Positions 27,137-35,899 of a DNA stretch of 64,000 bases are shown here, one piece after another. The notes under the pieces were generated by a model. That model did no database searches, was not told the DNA's origin, and saw only the letters and a list, made by a program, of their open reading frames with translations. The translations under genes were made by a program, and so were the position numbers. Location: positions 1,984,001 through 2,048,000 of the forward strand of contig NZ_JAOCQD020000002.1 of assembly GCF_025290835.2 (NCBI RefSeq). The letters are read 5' to 3'. This stretch comes from Aquabacterium sp. OR-4. Its GTDB lineage: Bacteria > Pseudomonadota > Gammaproteobacteria > Burkholderiales > Burkholderiaceae_C. Within the stretch, counting starts at the first letter, position 1, and each line of letters starts with the position of its first letter.

Positions 27137-28738
27137 TCACCCCGCCTGCCGAGCCGCCAGAATCGACACGGTCACCAGAACCATCAGGAAGCCGGCAAGC
27201 AAGCCGCCCGTTCCCGCCGCGAAGCGGAAATTCGCCATGCGATCACGGCGCCGCACATCGTCGTTGACCACCATGCCCACCACGCCCAGCAGCGGCAGGC
27301 CAGTCTTTTCGCGCAGCTGCTGCGCGTCCATGTACACCGGCCGCAGCTGGCTGGCCGCAAAGGCCAGGCCCAGGCCGGCCGCCATGGCCAGCGCCAGCAC
27401 CACCGACACCAGCGCCACCCGGTTGGGCGACACGGGCTTGGGCGACACGCGCGGCGGGTCGATCAGACGGAAGTCCACCACCCCCGAGGCCATCTCGAGC
27501 TCGCCCGACATGGTGGCCGACTGGCGCCGGGTGACCAGTGACTCGTAGTTGCGCTTGATGATGCCGTAGTCGCGGTTGAGCTGGGCCGCCTCGGCCTCGA
27601 TCTGCGGCGCGATCTTCAAGCCGCCCTTGGCCGCGTTGTAGCGCGCGGTGTACTCGGCCACCCGCGCCTTCAGCGCAGCCACCTGCACCTCGCTGGTGGC
27701 CAGCATGCGCGAGAACTCCTGGGCGATCACCGAGCCCGCGGTCGAGGTGCCCTGCGGCGTGCCGGGCGCGGCGACCGCCGCCTTGCGCAGTTCGGCCACC
27801 TCGCGGCGCTTCTGGTCTTCCAGGTCCTTGATCAGGCGGCGGGTGTTGACCACATCCGGGTGCAGATCGGTGTAGCGCTGCAGCAGGCCGTCAAGGCTGC
27901 GGCGCTGGGCCTCCAGGCGCGCGTCGATCTCGGGCGTGGAGAAATTGCCCTGCGGTTCGGCCGCACTGGACTGGGCCGCCGCGGCCGCCGGCGCCTCGCC
28001 GCCCGACTGGGCCAGCTGCATCTGGCGCTTGGCCGCATCGCGCGAATCCTCGGCCTCGCGCAATTCGAGCTTGGCCGTGGCCAAAGCCTGCGAGATCTCG
28101 CCCAGCCGTCCAGCCGCATCCTTGCCCTCGCCACCGAGCTGGTTGTCGATGTTGCGCATGCGGAACTCCTTGAGTCGCGCCTCCGCCTCTTCGAGCTGCT
28201 TCTCGTAGGTCTTGATCTGCTCGTCGAGGAACACCTTGGCCGAGTCGGTGTCCTTGCGGCTGGCGCCCAGGCTCGACTCGACGAAGATCGACACCATCGA
28301 CTGGATCACGCGCTTGGCGCGGTCCTTGTCGGCCTCGGCATAACTCAGGGTGTACAGGTTGTCGCGGCCCGTGCTGCGGATCTGCACCGTCTTCATCAGG
28401 CCTTCGATCAAGGCATCCTGCTGCGCCTTGGTGGCCGACTTCAGATCGAGGTCGGCCATGCGCACCAACTTCTCGATGTTGGGCCGGCTGATCAGCGTGC
28501 GGCTGAGCATCGACACCTGCTGGTCGATGTTGGGCTGCACCGCCAGGCCCGACATCAGCGGCTTCAGGATCGACTGGGTGTCGACGAAGATGCGCGCCGA
28601 CGCCTCGTAGCTGTTGGGAATGCGCAGCACGACCACCGTGCCCACGATGCCGACCACCCAGGCCAGGATCAGGGCCGGCCAGCGGTGCTTCCACATCCCG
28701 CGCAGGATGGTCGTGATCTGTCTAGTGAGCTCTTCCAT
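27137..28738 (-). CDS. XrtA system polysaccharide chain-length determinant (Wzz/EpsF-like)
   Basis: A 533-residue inner-membrane protein with a first membrane segment near residues 20-40 (LILAWVVGIVGTVVVLRI), a long periplasmic coiled-coil region rich in Glu, Ala and Gln (about 160-400), and a second hydrophobic segment near 435-460; a last hydrophobic stretch lies at the C-terminus. This matches the exosortase A chain-length protein family. It lacks its own kinase domain, which is encoded by the next gene. It should set polymer length and link the inner-membrane machinery to the outer-membrane export lipoprotein encoded 50 bases upstream. Confidence 0.93.
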   Translation of the reverse strand: MEELTRQITTILRGMWKHRWPALILAWVVGIVGTVVVLRIPNSYEASARIFVDTQSILKPLMSGLAVQPNIDQQVSMLSRTLISRPNIEKLVRMADLDLKSATKAQQDALIEGLMKTVQIRSTGRDNLYTLSYAEADKDRAKRVIQSMVSIFVESSLGASRKDTDSAKVFLDEQIKTYEKQLEEAEARLKEFRMRNIDNQLGGEGKDAAGRLGEISQALATAKLELREAEDSRDAAKRQMQLAQSGGEAPAAAAAQSSAAEPQGNFSTPEIDARLEAQRRSLDGLLQRYTDLHPDVVNTRRLIKDLEDQKRREVAELRKAAVAAPGTPQGTSTAGSVIAQEFSRMLATSEVQVAALKARVAEYTARYNAAKGGLKIAPQIEAEAAQLNRDYGIIKRNYESLVTRRQSATMSGELEMASGVVDFRLIDPPRVSPKPVSPNRVALVSVVLALAMAAGLGLAFAASQLRPVYMDAQQLREKTGLPLLGVVGMVVNDDVRRRDRMANFRFAAGTGGLLAGFLMVLVTVSILAARQAG

Positions 28739-28788
28739 CGTCGCCTGGCGTCAAGACTGCTGAGAAACCAATATCGGCCGAAACGCGC

Positions 28789-29421
28789 TCAGAACAAGCC
28801 CTGAGGAACGATCAGGATGTCACCGGGCTTGACCTCGACGTTGGCCGACACATCGCCACGCTTGAGCAGGTCCTTCAGGCGCACCGAGTACTGCTTGTTG
28901 CCTTCGCTGGTGCGCAGGATGCTGGCACGGTTGCCGTCGGCGAAGTCGGTGATGCCGCCCACGACGATCATCACGTCGAGCAGCGTCATGTTCTTCTTGT
29001 AGCTGAGGAACTGCGGCTTGGCCGCCTCACCCACCACGCGGATCTGCTCGCTGTAGGGGCCGACGAAGCCGTTGACCAGCACCGTGACCACCGGATCACG
29101 CACGTACTTGCCGAGCTGCTTTTCAACATCGCGCGCCAGCTCGGTGGAGGTCTTGCCCTGCGCCGGCAGCTCTTCCACCAGCGGCGCCGCGATCTTGCCG
29201 TCGGGCCGCACCGGCACCGACATCGACAGCTCGGGATTGCGCCAGACGATGATGTTGACGCTGTCACCGGCGCCAATGATGTAGGTATAGTCTTGAACAC
29301 CGGCGGACACCGGCGCAGGAGGGAAGCTCGACTGGGTGGCACACCCCGCCAGCGCGGCCAGGAGGCCAGCAAAAATGCCCAGTCGAATGCGGTTGCCCAG
29401 TTGGTAAAGCGACGTATGCAC
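28789..29421 (-). CDS. Polysaccharide export OPX lipoprotein (Wza/EpsE-like)
   Basis: A 210-residue lipoprotein. The signal sequence ends in the lipobox LAGC with acylated Cys27; a polysaccharide-export domain follows (YIIGAGDSVNIIVWRNPEL, about 47-65) and then SLBB-type repeats with PGDILIVPQGLF at the C-terminus. I chose the GTG at 29,421, as no ATG gives a sensible signal peptide and the longer frame to 30,660 is antisense to the ThiF-like gene. It would form the outer-membrane end of the export route. It is the first gene of the minus-strand polysaccharide run, so a promoter should lie in 29,422-29,724. Confidence 0.9.
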   Translation of the reverse strand: MHTSLYQLGNRIRLGIFAGLLAALAGCATQSSFPPAPVSAGVQDYTYIIGAGDSVNIIVWRNPELSMSVPVRPDGKIAAPLVEELPAQGKTSTELARDVEKQLGKYVRDPVVTVLVNGFVGPYSEQIRVVGEAAKPQFLSYKKNMTLLDVMIVVGGITDFADGNRASILRTSEGNKQYSVRLKDLLKRGDVSANVEVKPGDILIVPQGLF

Positions 29422-29724
29422 GTTGTGAATCCCGATGACGAGGTCAATGGGCCAGCGGCATTGCCGGTAACCCGCAGAGGCAGCAGACTCGACCGCCTGT
29501 GGTGAACACACGCCAGACGTCGCCAGGCCGTTCCGCCCAAGCAGCAATGATGTCATAGCTTTCGGACACATCCATTGCACACTGGGGGGTTGCCGCGCCT
29601 GTTGGGCGCATAGTTCACGCCAAGCACACCGCTGCAGCGCCTGCGACTGCGCACTGCAGCGAATGCTGCCGAAGTAGCCAAGGCCTCTTTCGGCGACAAA
29701 CCTCCAACAGGCCACCGCTGCCCG
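29422..29724. promoter_or_regulatory. Divergent intergenic region between the OPX gene and the ThiF-like gene
   Basis: These 303 bases must contain the 5' signals of the large minus-strand polysaccharide run and of the plus-strand ThiF/nitroreductase pair. I see no convincing sigma-70 -35/-10 pair and no sigma-54 motif on either strand. The most suggestive element is a 17-base motif at 29,550-29,566, which also occurs upstream of the initiating sugar transferase gene. No small gene was found. Confidence 0.55.
29550..29566 (-). promoter_or_regulatory. Candidate shared EPS-operon motif, copy 1 (TCCGA-N6-TGACAT)
   Basis: Read on the minus strand, the sequence is TCCGAAAGCTATGACAT. A copy with the same outer blocks and spacing, TCCGACTGCCGTGACAT, lies upstream of the epsB-type gene at 49,889-49,905; 13 of 17 positions agree. 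Here it is about 130 bases upstream of the OPX start. Both genes head polysaccharide transcription units, so a common activator site or alternative-sigma promoter is possible, but two copies are a small sample. Confidence 0.35.
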
Positions 29725-30609
29725 ATGCCAAGAAACTTCTCCTACTCGGACGCCTTCTCCCGCAACATCGGCTGGGTGGCCGAACATGAGCAGGAGATTC
29801 TTCGGCTCAAGCGCGTTGCCATCGCCGGCATGGGCGGCGTGGGCGGCGTTCACCTGGTCACCCTGGCCCGTTTGGGCATCGGCGCATTCAATATTGCCGA
29901 TTTCGACAGCTTCGACCTGGCCAACTTCAACCGTCAGGCCGGCGCGATGATGTCCACCCTGGACAAGCCAAAGCTCGAGGTCATGGCGGCACAAGCCCGC
30001 GACATCAACCCCGAGATCAAGCTGTGCGAGTTTCCACAAGGCATCAACCGATCGAACATCGACCAGTTTCTGGACGGGGTCGATCTGTACATCGACGGGC
30101 TGGACTTCTTCGCGTTCGACGCCCGTCGCGACGTGTTTGCCGCCTGCGCCGCCAAAGGCATTCCCGCCATCACCGCCGGACCGATCGGCATGGGCGCGGC
30201 ACTGCTGGTGTTTGCACCAGGCGGAATGAGCTTCGACGATTACTTTGGCTGGGGCAATTTGCCGGACGTGGAAAAGGCGCTGCGCTTTGCCGTGGGCCTG
30301 GCACCCGCCATGCTGCACCGCGGCTATCTGGTTGACGCACGGGCAGTCGACCTGGCCCGGCGCCGCGGCCCGTCCACATCCATGGCCTGCCAAATCTGTG
30401 CCGGCGTGGCCGGCACCGAAGCCTTGAAACTGCTGCTGCAACGCGGCACCGTGCGGCTGGCGCCCAGCGGCACCCAGTTTGACGCCTACACCGGGCGCGC
30501 AGCACGGACCTGGCGACCGGGTGGCCACCGCAACCCGCTGCAACGCATCGCGCTGGCCATCGGCCGTCGACAGCTGATGAACAAGCAGGCACAGGGCCCC
30601 GACACATGA
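29725..30609 (+). CDS. ThiF/MoeB/HesA-family E1-like adenylyltransferase
   Basis: A 294-residue E1-like protein with a nucleotide-binding Rossmann fold: VAIAGMGGVGGVHLV at 31-45, the acidic D59 and the NFNRQ segment (67-71) used for ATP binding, and an ACQIC pair near residue 227 that resembles one half of a zinc site. Such proteins adenylate the C-terminus of a ubiquitin-like sulfur carrier or a peptide. No partner small protein is encoded nearby. The stop overlaps the start of the nitroreductase-like gene (ATGA), so the two products probably act together. The substrate is unknown. Confidence 0.85.
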   Translation: MPRNFSYSDAFSRNIGWVAEHEQEILRLKRVAIAGMGGVGGVHLVTLARLGIGAFNIADFDSFDLANFNRQAGAMMSTLDKPKLEVMAAQARDINPEIKLCEFPQGINRSNIDQFLDGVDLYIDGLDFFAFDARRDVFAACAAKGIPAITAGPIGMGAALLVFAPGGMSFDDYFGWGNLPDVEKALRFAVGLAPAMLHRGYLVDARAVDLARRRGPSTSMACQICAGVAGTEALKLLLQRGTVRLAPSGTQFDAYTGRAARTWRPGGHRNPLQRIALAIGRRQLMNKQAQGPDT

Positions 30610-31676
30610 ACATTGCCGACTCGGCGATTCCCCGCCTGATCGAATTGGCCCGCTGGGCACCCAGCGGCGACAACACCCAGCCGTGGCGCTTTGAACGACT
30701 TGCTGCCGATCACCTGGTCATCCACGGCTTCGACACCCGCGACCACTGCGTGTACGACCTGGACGGCCACCCGAGCCAAATCGCCATCGGCGCCATGATC
30801 GAAACGATGCGCATTGCGGCCACCGAGCAATCGCTGGCACTCGATGTGACCCGTCGGCTGGATGCACCCGACACCCGCCCGACCTTTGACGTGCGACTGC
30901 GCCATAGCGAGGGGCTGGCGCCGGACCGCTTGCTGAGCGCCATTCCGCGCCGCAGCGTCAACCGGCGCCCCTACAGCACCCGGCCGCTGACTGCAGATGA
31001 GATGCAGCAACTGCAGGACGCGCTGCCCGCAGGCTACACATTGCGCTGGTTCTCAAGCCTTGGCGATCGATGGCGCATGGCTCGCCTGATGTTCGCCAAC
31101 GCCAAGTTGCGGCTGACGATGCGCGAAGCCTTCGAAGTCCACCGCGCCATCATCGACTGGGGCCAGCGCTACAGCGCCGACAAAGTGCCCGACCAGGCGC
31201 TTGGCGTTGATGCCATGACGCTGAAACTGATGCGCTGGGCCATGGCCGACTGGAAGCGCGTGAGCTTCATGAACCGCTGGCTGGGCGGCACGCTGGCACC
31301 GCGACTGCAGATGGACTTTGTGCCGTCGATGCTTTGTGCGGCTCACGTCGCGATTGTGGCAAGTACAGCTCCAGTCACATTGGACGACTATGTCAATGTT
31401 GGACATGCCGTACAACGATTGTGGCTAAGCGCTACCCGCTCCAAGCTTCAAAGCCAACCGGAGATGACCCCACTGATTTTCTATAGATACGCACAGCAAG
31501 GCAGACAGTTCAGCGAGCAAAATTTCGACGCCGACATTTCCGCCAAGCGAATTAATTTGCTGCATCGCGCGCTTGGACAAGATGCAAAGAACGCAGTATG
31601 GCTAGCAAGAATAGGCCGAGCGATAAACCCAAAATCCAGGTCCGAGCGCTTGTCGCCATTTGCGTTGACAAAATAA
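30606..31676 (+). CDS. Nitroreductase-like flavoprotein paired with the ThiF-like protein
   Basis: A 356-residue protein of the nitroreductase/FMN family. The phosphate-binding N-terminal motif RWAPSGDNTQPWRF is at 16-29, and SRR/NRRPY residues at about 113-120 fit the flavin site; the protein is longer than simple nitroreductases (about 200). ThiF and nitroreductase domains occur fused in the actinobacterial proteins annotated MoeY, so this pair looks like the split version. GC content drops sharply inside the gene: the line at 31,141 has 42 of 60 G+C, that at 31,441 only 29 of 60. The gene is intact across the change. A terminator follows directly. Confidence 0.82.
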   Translation: MNIADSAIPRLIELARWAPSGDNTQPWRFERLAADHLVIHGFDTRDHCVYDLDGHPSQIAIGAMIETMRIAATEQSLALDVTRRLDAPDTRPTFDVRLRHSEGLAPDRLLSAIPRRSVNRRPYSTRPLTADEMQQLQDALPAGYTLRWFSSLGDRWRMARLMFANAKLRLTMREAFEVHRAIIDWGQRYSADKVPDQALGVDAMTLKLMRWAMADWKRVSFMNRWLGGTLAPRLQMDFVPSMLCAAHVAIVASTAPVTLDDYVNVGHAVQRLWLSATRSKLQSQPEMTPLIFYRYAQQGRQFSEQNFDADISAKRINLLHRALGQDAKNAVWLARIGRAINPKSRSERLSPFALTK

Positions 31677-31705
31677 AAAAGGGCGAGAAGTACCTCGCCC
31701 TTTTT
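31673..31705. terminator. Bidirectional Rho-independent terminator
   Basis: The inverted repeat GGGCGAG (31,681-31,687), loop AAGTAC, CTCGCCC (31,694-31,700) is followed by TTTTT and preceded by an A-rich run. It therefore has a T-tract in both directions and separates the convergent nitroreductase (+) and PEP-CTERM (-) genes. Confidence 0.93.
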
Positions 31706-31760
31706 CGCATGTGGCGCCGATCACCTAGAGCGACCGACCAACAGTCAACTAACTACAGAT

Positions 31761-32609
31761 TTAGGCAGCCTTGCGACGACGCGAGGCGAAACCCACACCG
31801 GCGAGTGCTGCACCAACCAGCGCCAAAGCACCCGGCTCGGGAACCGTGGTCGTCAGTTGGTCAAGAGACATGTCGAGAGCGGCCTGCGTGCCCACAAACT
31901 TGACCTGGATCGCGCCAACATCCTCAAGATTCAAGAGAGGATCGATCGAGCACTCAGCCGTTCCAAACCCACTCATAACGAGCGCCGCGCACGTACCGGG
32001 GAAAACGAAAGCATCCAACGAGATGCTCGTGGTCGCCGGAACCGGATGTGCATTGCTGATCAGCGTGATAAACGAATGAGCTCCGCTCATGTCGTAGATA
32101 TCGATCGTGAAGTTGAAGCCGTGATCGGCGCTTTCGACGTCAACACTGAAATAAGAGTTCAAAGCGTCGCCGGTGCCGTTGAGCAAATCGACGCCACCCA
32201 GACCATTCGTGTCGAGCGAACCCGAATTGTCTGCACCGTCCCACTGAACGATAACCGTGCTGATCACACCGGTGTCGTTGTTGATAGTGAAGAGGCCCGA
32301 ATCAACGAAGGCCTCGGCGCCATTGATGGCAGTCAGACCCGACGCCTGGGTGATCGCAACATCCCGCTCGGTGCCGATGATCGAAGAAGGAATCGCTGCG
32401 TCAACGGCGCTGCTCGAGACGCTACCCGCGAAGTTGGATCCAGTGGGCATACGCGCTGCGCACAAGCCAATGCCGACGCAGGTCTGATTACGATCGACGG
32501 ACACGTACTGATCGACTGAGAACAGATCGATGGTGGTAGGCGCCGCGAAAGCGGTGCCAGAAGCAGCCAGCGCCAGCGCGATAGCCGACTTCGTGAAGAA
32601 CTTGATCAT
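31761..32609 (-). CDS. PEP-CTERM sorting domain protein (exosortase substrate)
   Basis: A 282-residue secreted protein. The signal peptide has a KFFTKSAIALALAASGTAFA core with cleavage after AFA. The C-terminus is a complete PEP-CTERM signal: VPEPG at 256-260, a hydrophobic helix (ALALVGAALAGVGFA) and the basic end SRRRKAA. The body is Ser/Thr/Asp-rich with two cysteine pairs (near 44-50 and 207-220) and no catalytic motif, so a matrix or surface role is likely. An AAGGGG ribosome-binding sequence precedes the ATG. It should be processed by the XrtA encoded at 18,596 and activated by PrsK/PrsR through the sigma-54 promoter upstream. Confidence 0.95.
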   Translation of the reverse strand: MIKFFTKSAIALALAASGTAFAAPTTIDLFSVDQYVSVDRNQTCVGIGLCAARMPTGSNFAGSVSSSAVDAAIPSSIIGTERDVAITQASGLTAINGAEAFVDSGLFTINNDTGVISTVIVQWDGADNSGSLDTNGLGGVDLLNGTGDALNSYFSVDVESADHGFNFTIDIYDMSGAHSFITLISNAHPVPATTSISLDAFVFPGTCAALVMSGFGTAECSIDPLLNLEDVGAIQVKFVGTQAALDMSLDQLTTTVPEPGALALVGAALAGVGFASRRRKAA

Positions 32610-33097
32610 GCTGATCCCCTTGAGGTGTTAAACATCGACAGCGTCTGACCGCCGCTACTCTGTGCTAGCCAGGATCGTGCCAAACCAGTTTTTCCTTTTT
32701 TTATCAATAGCTTACGGCGCGCATCCAACAAGTGACCGAGTCGACTGTCAAGCAAATCGACACGCCTTCCTGTGCGACGGCTCCATGCGGGACGAAGGCC
32801 GCGCGACTGCCGGAGCACACGCCATCCGCACGCACACCCGCTCGTCCCAGGTCGCCAAACGAACGGCTTCACGCATTGAGACAGAACACACCTGCCGCCA
32901 AGGACTTCGCCATGCAGGCACACCGCCAGGCGGAGGGCAGTTTGGCGGCAGACGCGCGATCGCCCTCCGGTTCTCACGTTGTAGCGACATCAGCCCAGCC
33001 CAGACGAGCTCGCCCATCGCACGCCTCAAATTGCCCTTATCCTGTCGACTGAGTCAAAGTTTTGGCTGCCAAGTGCAGCCTATCGATGGGAGAGGTC
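32610..33097. other. Divergent intergenic region between the PEP-CTERM gene and prsT
   Basis: About 490 bases without a gene. The left part holds the PEP-CTERM leader (about 47 bases) and the sigma-54 promoter at 32,667-32,682. Upstream of that promoter (32,740-32,765) GTCGA...TCGAC elements form a loose dyad that might be an enhancer site for PrsR, though this is weak. No sigma-54 or clear sigma-70 promoter was seen for prsT on the plus strand. Confidence 0.6.
32667..32682 (-). promoter_or_regulatory. Sigma-54 (-24/-12) promoter of the PEP-CTERM gene
   Basis: On the minus strand the sequence is TGGCACGATCCTGGCT. It matches the sigma-54 consensus TGGCACG-N4-TTGCW at every fixed position but one, with GG and GC dinucleotides correctly spaced. 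A start site near 32,656 would leave a leader of about 47 bases. PrsR (44,697) is a sigma-54-dependent activator known to control PEP-CTERM genes in relatives, which fits. Confidence 0.88.
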
Positions 33098-35899
33098 GTG
33101 AAGTCAGTTGCACGCCGCAAATTCGCCGGGCCAGGGCGCACCAAGATTCTGTGCATTGTTGCCGTGGCCTGCACTCTCGCCGCATGCAGCGGGGAAGACA
33201 AGCACGCCAAAGCAGAACAGGCACTGCAGGCCCTGAAGCAGGGCAATCCGCAATTGGCAATGTCAATATTGCGCGAAGAACTGCAGGCGCATCCCAGCGA
33301 CCCAGCCACACGCCTGAAATTGGCCAATATTCTCTTGGACTCCGGCGACCCGGATGGCGCGAGCATTGAATTCAAGAAGGCCTCGGAGGCCGGCGCCGCC
33401 ACAGAAGCGACAGCACCCGGCCTCGTTCGCGCCTTGGTCGAGAAGCAACAATTTGCGCTAGCAATCGAGACCTATAGCGACACCAAATTGCAGGATAAAT
33501 CTTCGCAAGCCGAACTCACCAGCTGGATCGCGTTGTCCCAACTCCGCCTTGGGCAAAAAGCCAAGGCTTTGGCATTGGTTGAGAACGCCTTGAATGTACA
33601 CCCAGGGCATCCACGTGCGAGCGCGCTTGCGGCGCGAATCTTTGCCAGCTCCGGCGATCTGGAACGAGCATTCAAGTACTTGGATGTTGCAGCAACTCTT
33701 CCAGGCGCCAGTGAGCGGCCCGAACTTTGGATGACCAGGGCAGACTTACTGCTTTACGGCAAGCGCAATATTGGCGAAGCAAAAGCGGCTTACGAAAAGG
33801 TGGTCGCGCACCAACCGACGAATGCGTTGGCACATAGCAATCTGATTCAATTGACATTGCTGGAGAGGGATAGCGCCGGAGCTTCGGCAGCGCTAAAGGC
33901 CATGTCAAAGGCACTTCCAAAGCACCCCCAAACTGTATTTGCTTCGGCTGCGCTCGCAGCTCATGCAAAGGACTTTCAACGTGCACGCGATCTCCTGCAG
34001 GCACTGATGCGCGCCGGCGTCAGCAACGTCGAGGTAATCGCGCTATCAGGTGTGGTAGACCTCGAACTTGGCAACATTGTCAGTGCCGTAACACAACTCC
34101 AGCGGGCGGTCTATCAATCACCGCAATCAGCGGCGCATCGCAAGGCACTTGCTCGGGCTCAACTCAAGGCCGGCTCACCCGAAAGGGCGCTGGAAGCGCT
34201 TGAACCACTTCTGCAAGGCGCCGTTACTGACCGCGATATTCTCAGCTTGGCAGCAAATGCGCATCTCGCCAGTGGCCGCACAGGAAAAGCGGAAAAATTA
34301 TATGTTCAAGCGCTTGCAATAGCCCCGGAGGACGCTGGCACAAAAACCCAACTCGCACTTACCAAGATGCGAAGCGATCCCGAAGCAGCCCTTGCCCTTC
34401 TGCAAAGCACCGCAGACAGCTCTAAGGATACAGTTGCCGACATGGCTTTGATATCGGCGCAGCTACAAAGAAGAGACTTCGACGGCGCCACGAAATCCAT
34501 CGAAAAGCTTCGATCCAAGGCCTCAGACAGTCTTCAGCCAATTTTGTTGCTAGGTCAAGTTTCCATGATGAAGCGCGACCTGGTCGCCGCGCGTCAACAG
34601 TTTGAATCAGCCTTAACAAAGGATAGCAAATTACTCCCGGCCCTCTTGGCTCTGGTCTCACTGGATCGGATCGAGGGCAAATATCATCAAGCCGAAACAA
34701 GATTGACGGAGTTCCTGAAGAAAGAACCACGCGCCGTTGGCGCCAGCATGGTACTGGCTGAACTTCAGCAACGCAGAAATGCCGCCCCTGCGAATGTCCA
34801 AAAGACACTTGCTGATGCAGTTGCTGGCAGCCCAGCAGACGCCACAGCCCGTAAGGCACTGATGGCCCACCATCTACGGCGCAACGAGACCAAGGCGTTT
34901 TTGGAGGCCGCCCAAGCCGCCAACGCGGCGCTACCTGCAGATCTTGGTGTTTTGTCCATGCTTGGCAACGCACAAATGATGTCTGGCGATGTCAATCAAG
35001 CACTAGCCACCTTTCAAAAGTTGATCACCCAAGCGCCTAGCAACCCCAAAGGCCATGTGCAGTTGGCTCAAGCCGAGGCAGTTGCCGGGCGAGCCAGCAA
35101 AGCTGAAGCAAGCTTTCGCAAAGCGCTAGAGCTGGACCCCGACAGTCTCGAGGCCAATAGGGGACTGGTATCCCTTGGGATGAAGGAGAAGCGCCCAGAG
35201 TTGGCAATAAAAGCCGCCAAGTCAGTGCAGAAGGACCGGCCGGATGATGGCCTTGGACATATCCTGGAGGGCGACATCCTTTTGCGCTTGGGAAAGAACG
35301 ATGCTGCATTGTCGGCCTATCGCGGTGGGCTTGATCGGAAACACCCCTTAGCCCTTCCATCTAGAATATTTGCCCTGCTCAAGTTAACAAAGAGTGACAA
35401 GATCGCTCAGGGCTTCGCTGACGAGTGGCTGCAAAAGCACCCGCAGGATGCCAACTTTAGATTTTTCCTCGGGACTGTCGCACTACAAGGCGAGCAATGG
35501 CCACTTGCAGAGAAGTATTTTTCCGACGTCAATCGCCTGGCACCCAACTCACCGTCGGCGCTCAACAATCTAGCCTGGCTAAGGGTAAAGTTGAACAAGA
35601 CCGGCGCCGTCGCTCTGGCTGAACAAGCATTGAAACAGTCACCAGACGCAGCCGCCCTACTTGACACACTGGCGTTGGCACAAGCGTCAGAGGGCCAACT
35701 GGGGAAGGCCGTCGAATCGGCAAGGCTAGCAATCTCAACTGCGCCAGATGTGGCTGGGTATCATGTGACGCTTGCTCAAGTACTACTGAAAGCAGGAAAG
35801 AGAGCCGAAGCCGAGGCCGCCCTGTCTGACGCAGAGAAACTGAAGCCGAATCCTGAGGTCGCCAGAACCATTGCGGATTTCAGAAGGCGCGCAAACTAG
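33098..35899 (+). CDS. prsT: PrsT, XrtA/PEP-CTERM system TPR-repeat lipoprotein
   Basis: A 933-residue lipoprotein built almost wholly of tetratricopeptide repeats. The signal ends in a lipobox (TLAAC, Cys30), and TPR units of 34 residues fill the rest, for example LALVENALNVHPGHPRASAL and ALNNLAWLRVKLNKTGAVAL. It is the conserved PrsT of exosortase A systems. I chose the GTG at 33,098 because GGGAGAGG sits just upstream; an ATG at 33,086 is possible. Its GC content is low for this window (29 of 60 in the line at 34,261). It normally accompanies PrsK/PrsR but here lies 9 kb away. Its role may be assembly or sensing at the envelope. Confidence 0.93.
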   Translation: MKSVARRKFAGPGRTKILCIVAVACTLAACSGEDKHAKAEQALQALKQGNPQLAMSILREELQAHPSDPATRLKLANILLDSGDPDGASIEFKKASEAGAATEATAPGLVRALVEKQQFALAIETYSDTKLQDKSSQAELTSWIALSQLRLGQKAKALALVENALNVHPGHPRASALAARIFASSGDLERAFKYLDVAATLPGASERPELWMTRADLLLYGKRNIGEAKAAYEKVVAHQPTNALAHSNLIQLTLLERDSAGASAALKAMSKALPKHPQTVFASAALAAHAKDFQRARDLLQALMRAGVSNVEVIALSGVVDLELGNIVSAVTQLQRAVYQSPQSAAHRKALARAQLKAGSPERALEALEPLLQGAVTDRDILSLAANAHLASGRTGKAEKLYVQALAIAPEDAGTKTQLALTKMRSDPEAALALLQSTADSSKDTVADMALISAQLQRRDFDGATKSIEKLRSKASDSLQPILLLGQVSMMKRDLVAARQQFESALTKDSKLLPALLALVSLDRIEGKYHQAETRLTEFLKKEPRAVGASMVLAELQQRRNAAPANVQKTLADAVAGSPADATARKALMAHHLRRNETKAFLEAAQAANAALPADLGVLSMLGNAQMMSGDVNQALATFQKLITQAPSNPKGHVQLAQAEAVAGRASKAEASFRKALELDPDSLEANRGLVSLGMKEKRPELAIKAAKSVQKDRPDDGLGHILEGDILLRLGKNDAALSAYRGGLDRKHPLALPSRIFALLKLTKSDKIAQGFADEWLQKHPQDANFRFFLGTVALQGEQWPLAEKYFSDVNRLAPNSPSALNNLAWLRVKLNKTGAVALAEQALKQSPDAAALLDTLALAQASEGQLGKAVESARLAISTAPDVAGYHVTLAQVLLKAGKRAEAEAALSDAEKLKPNPEVARTIADFRRRAN

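Noticed and set aside
28789..30660. Extended start of the OPX lipoprotein frame at 30,660
   Set aside because: The extension would read antisense through the ThiF-like gene and bury the lipoprotein signal at the middle of the protein.
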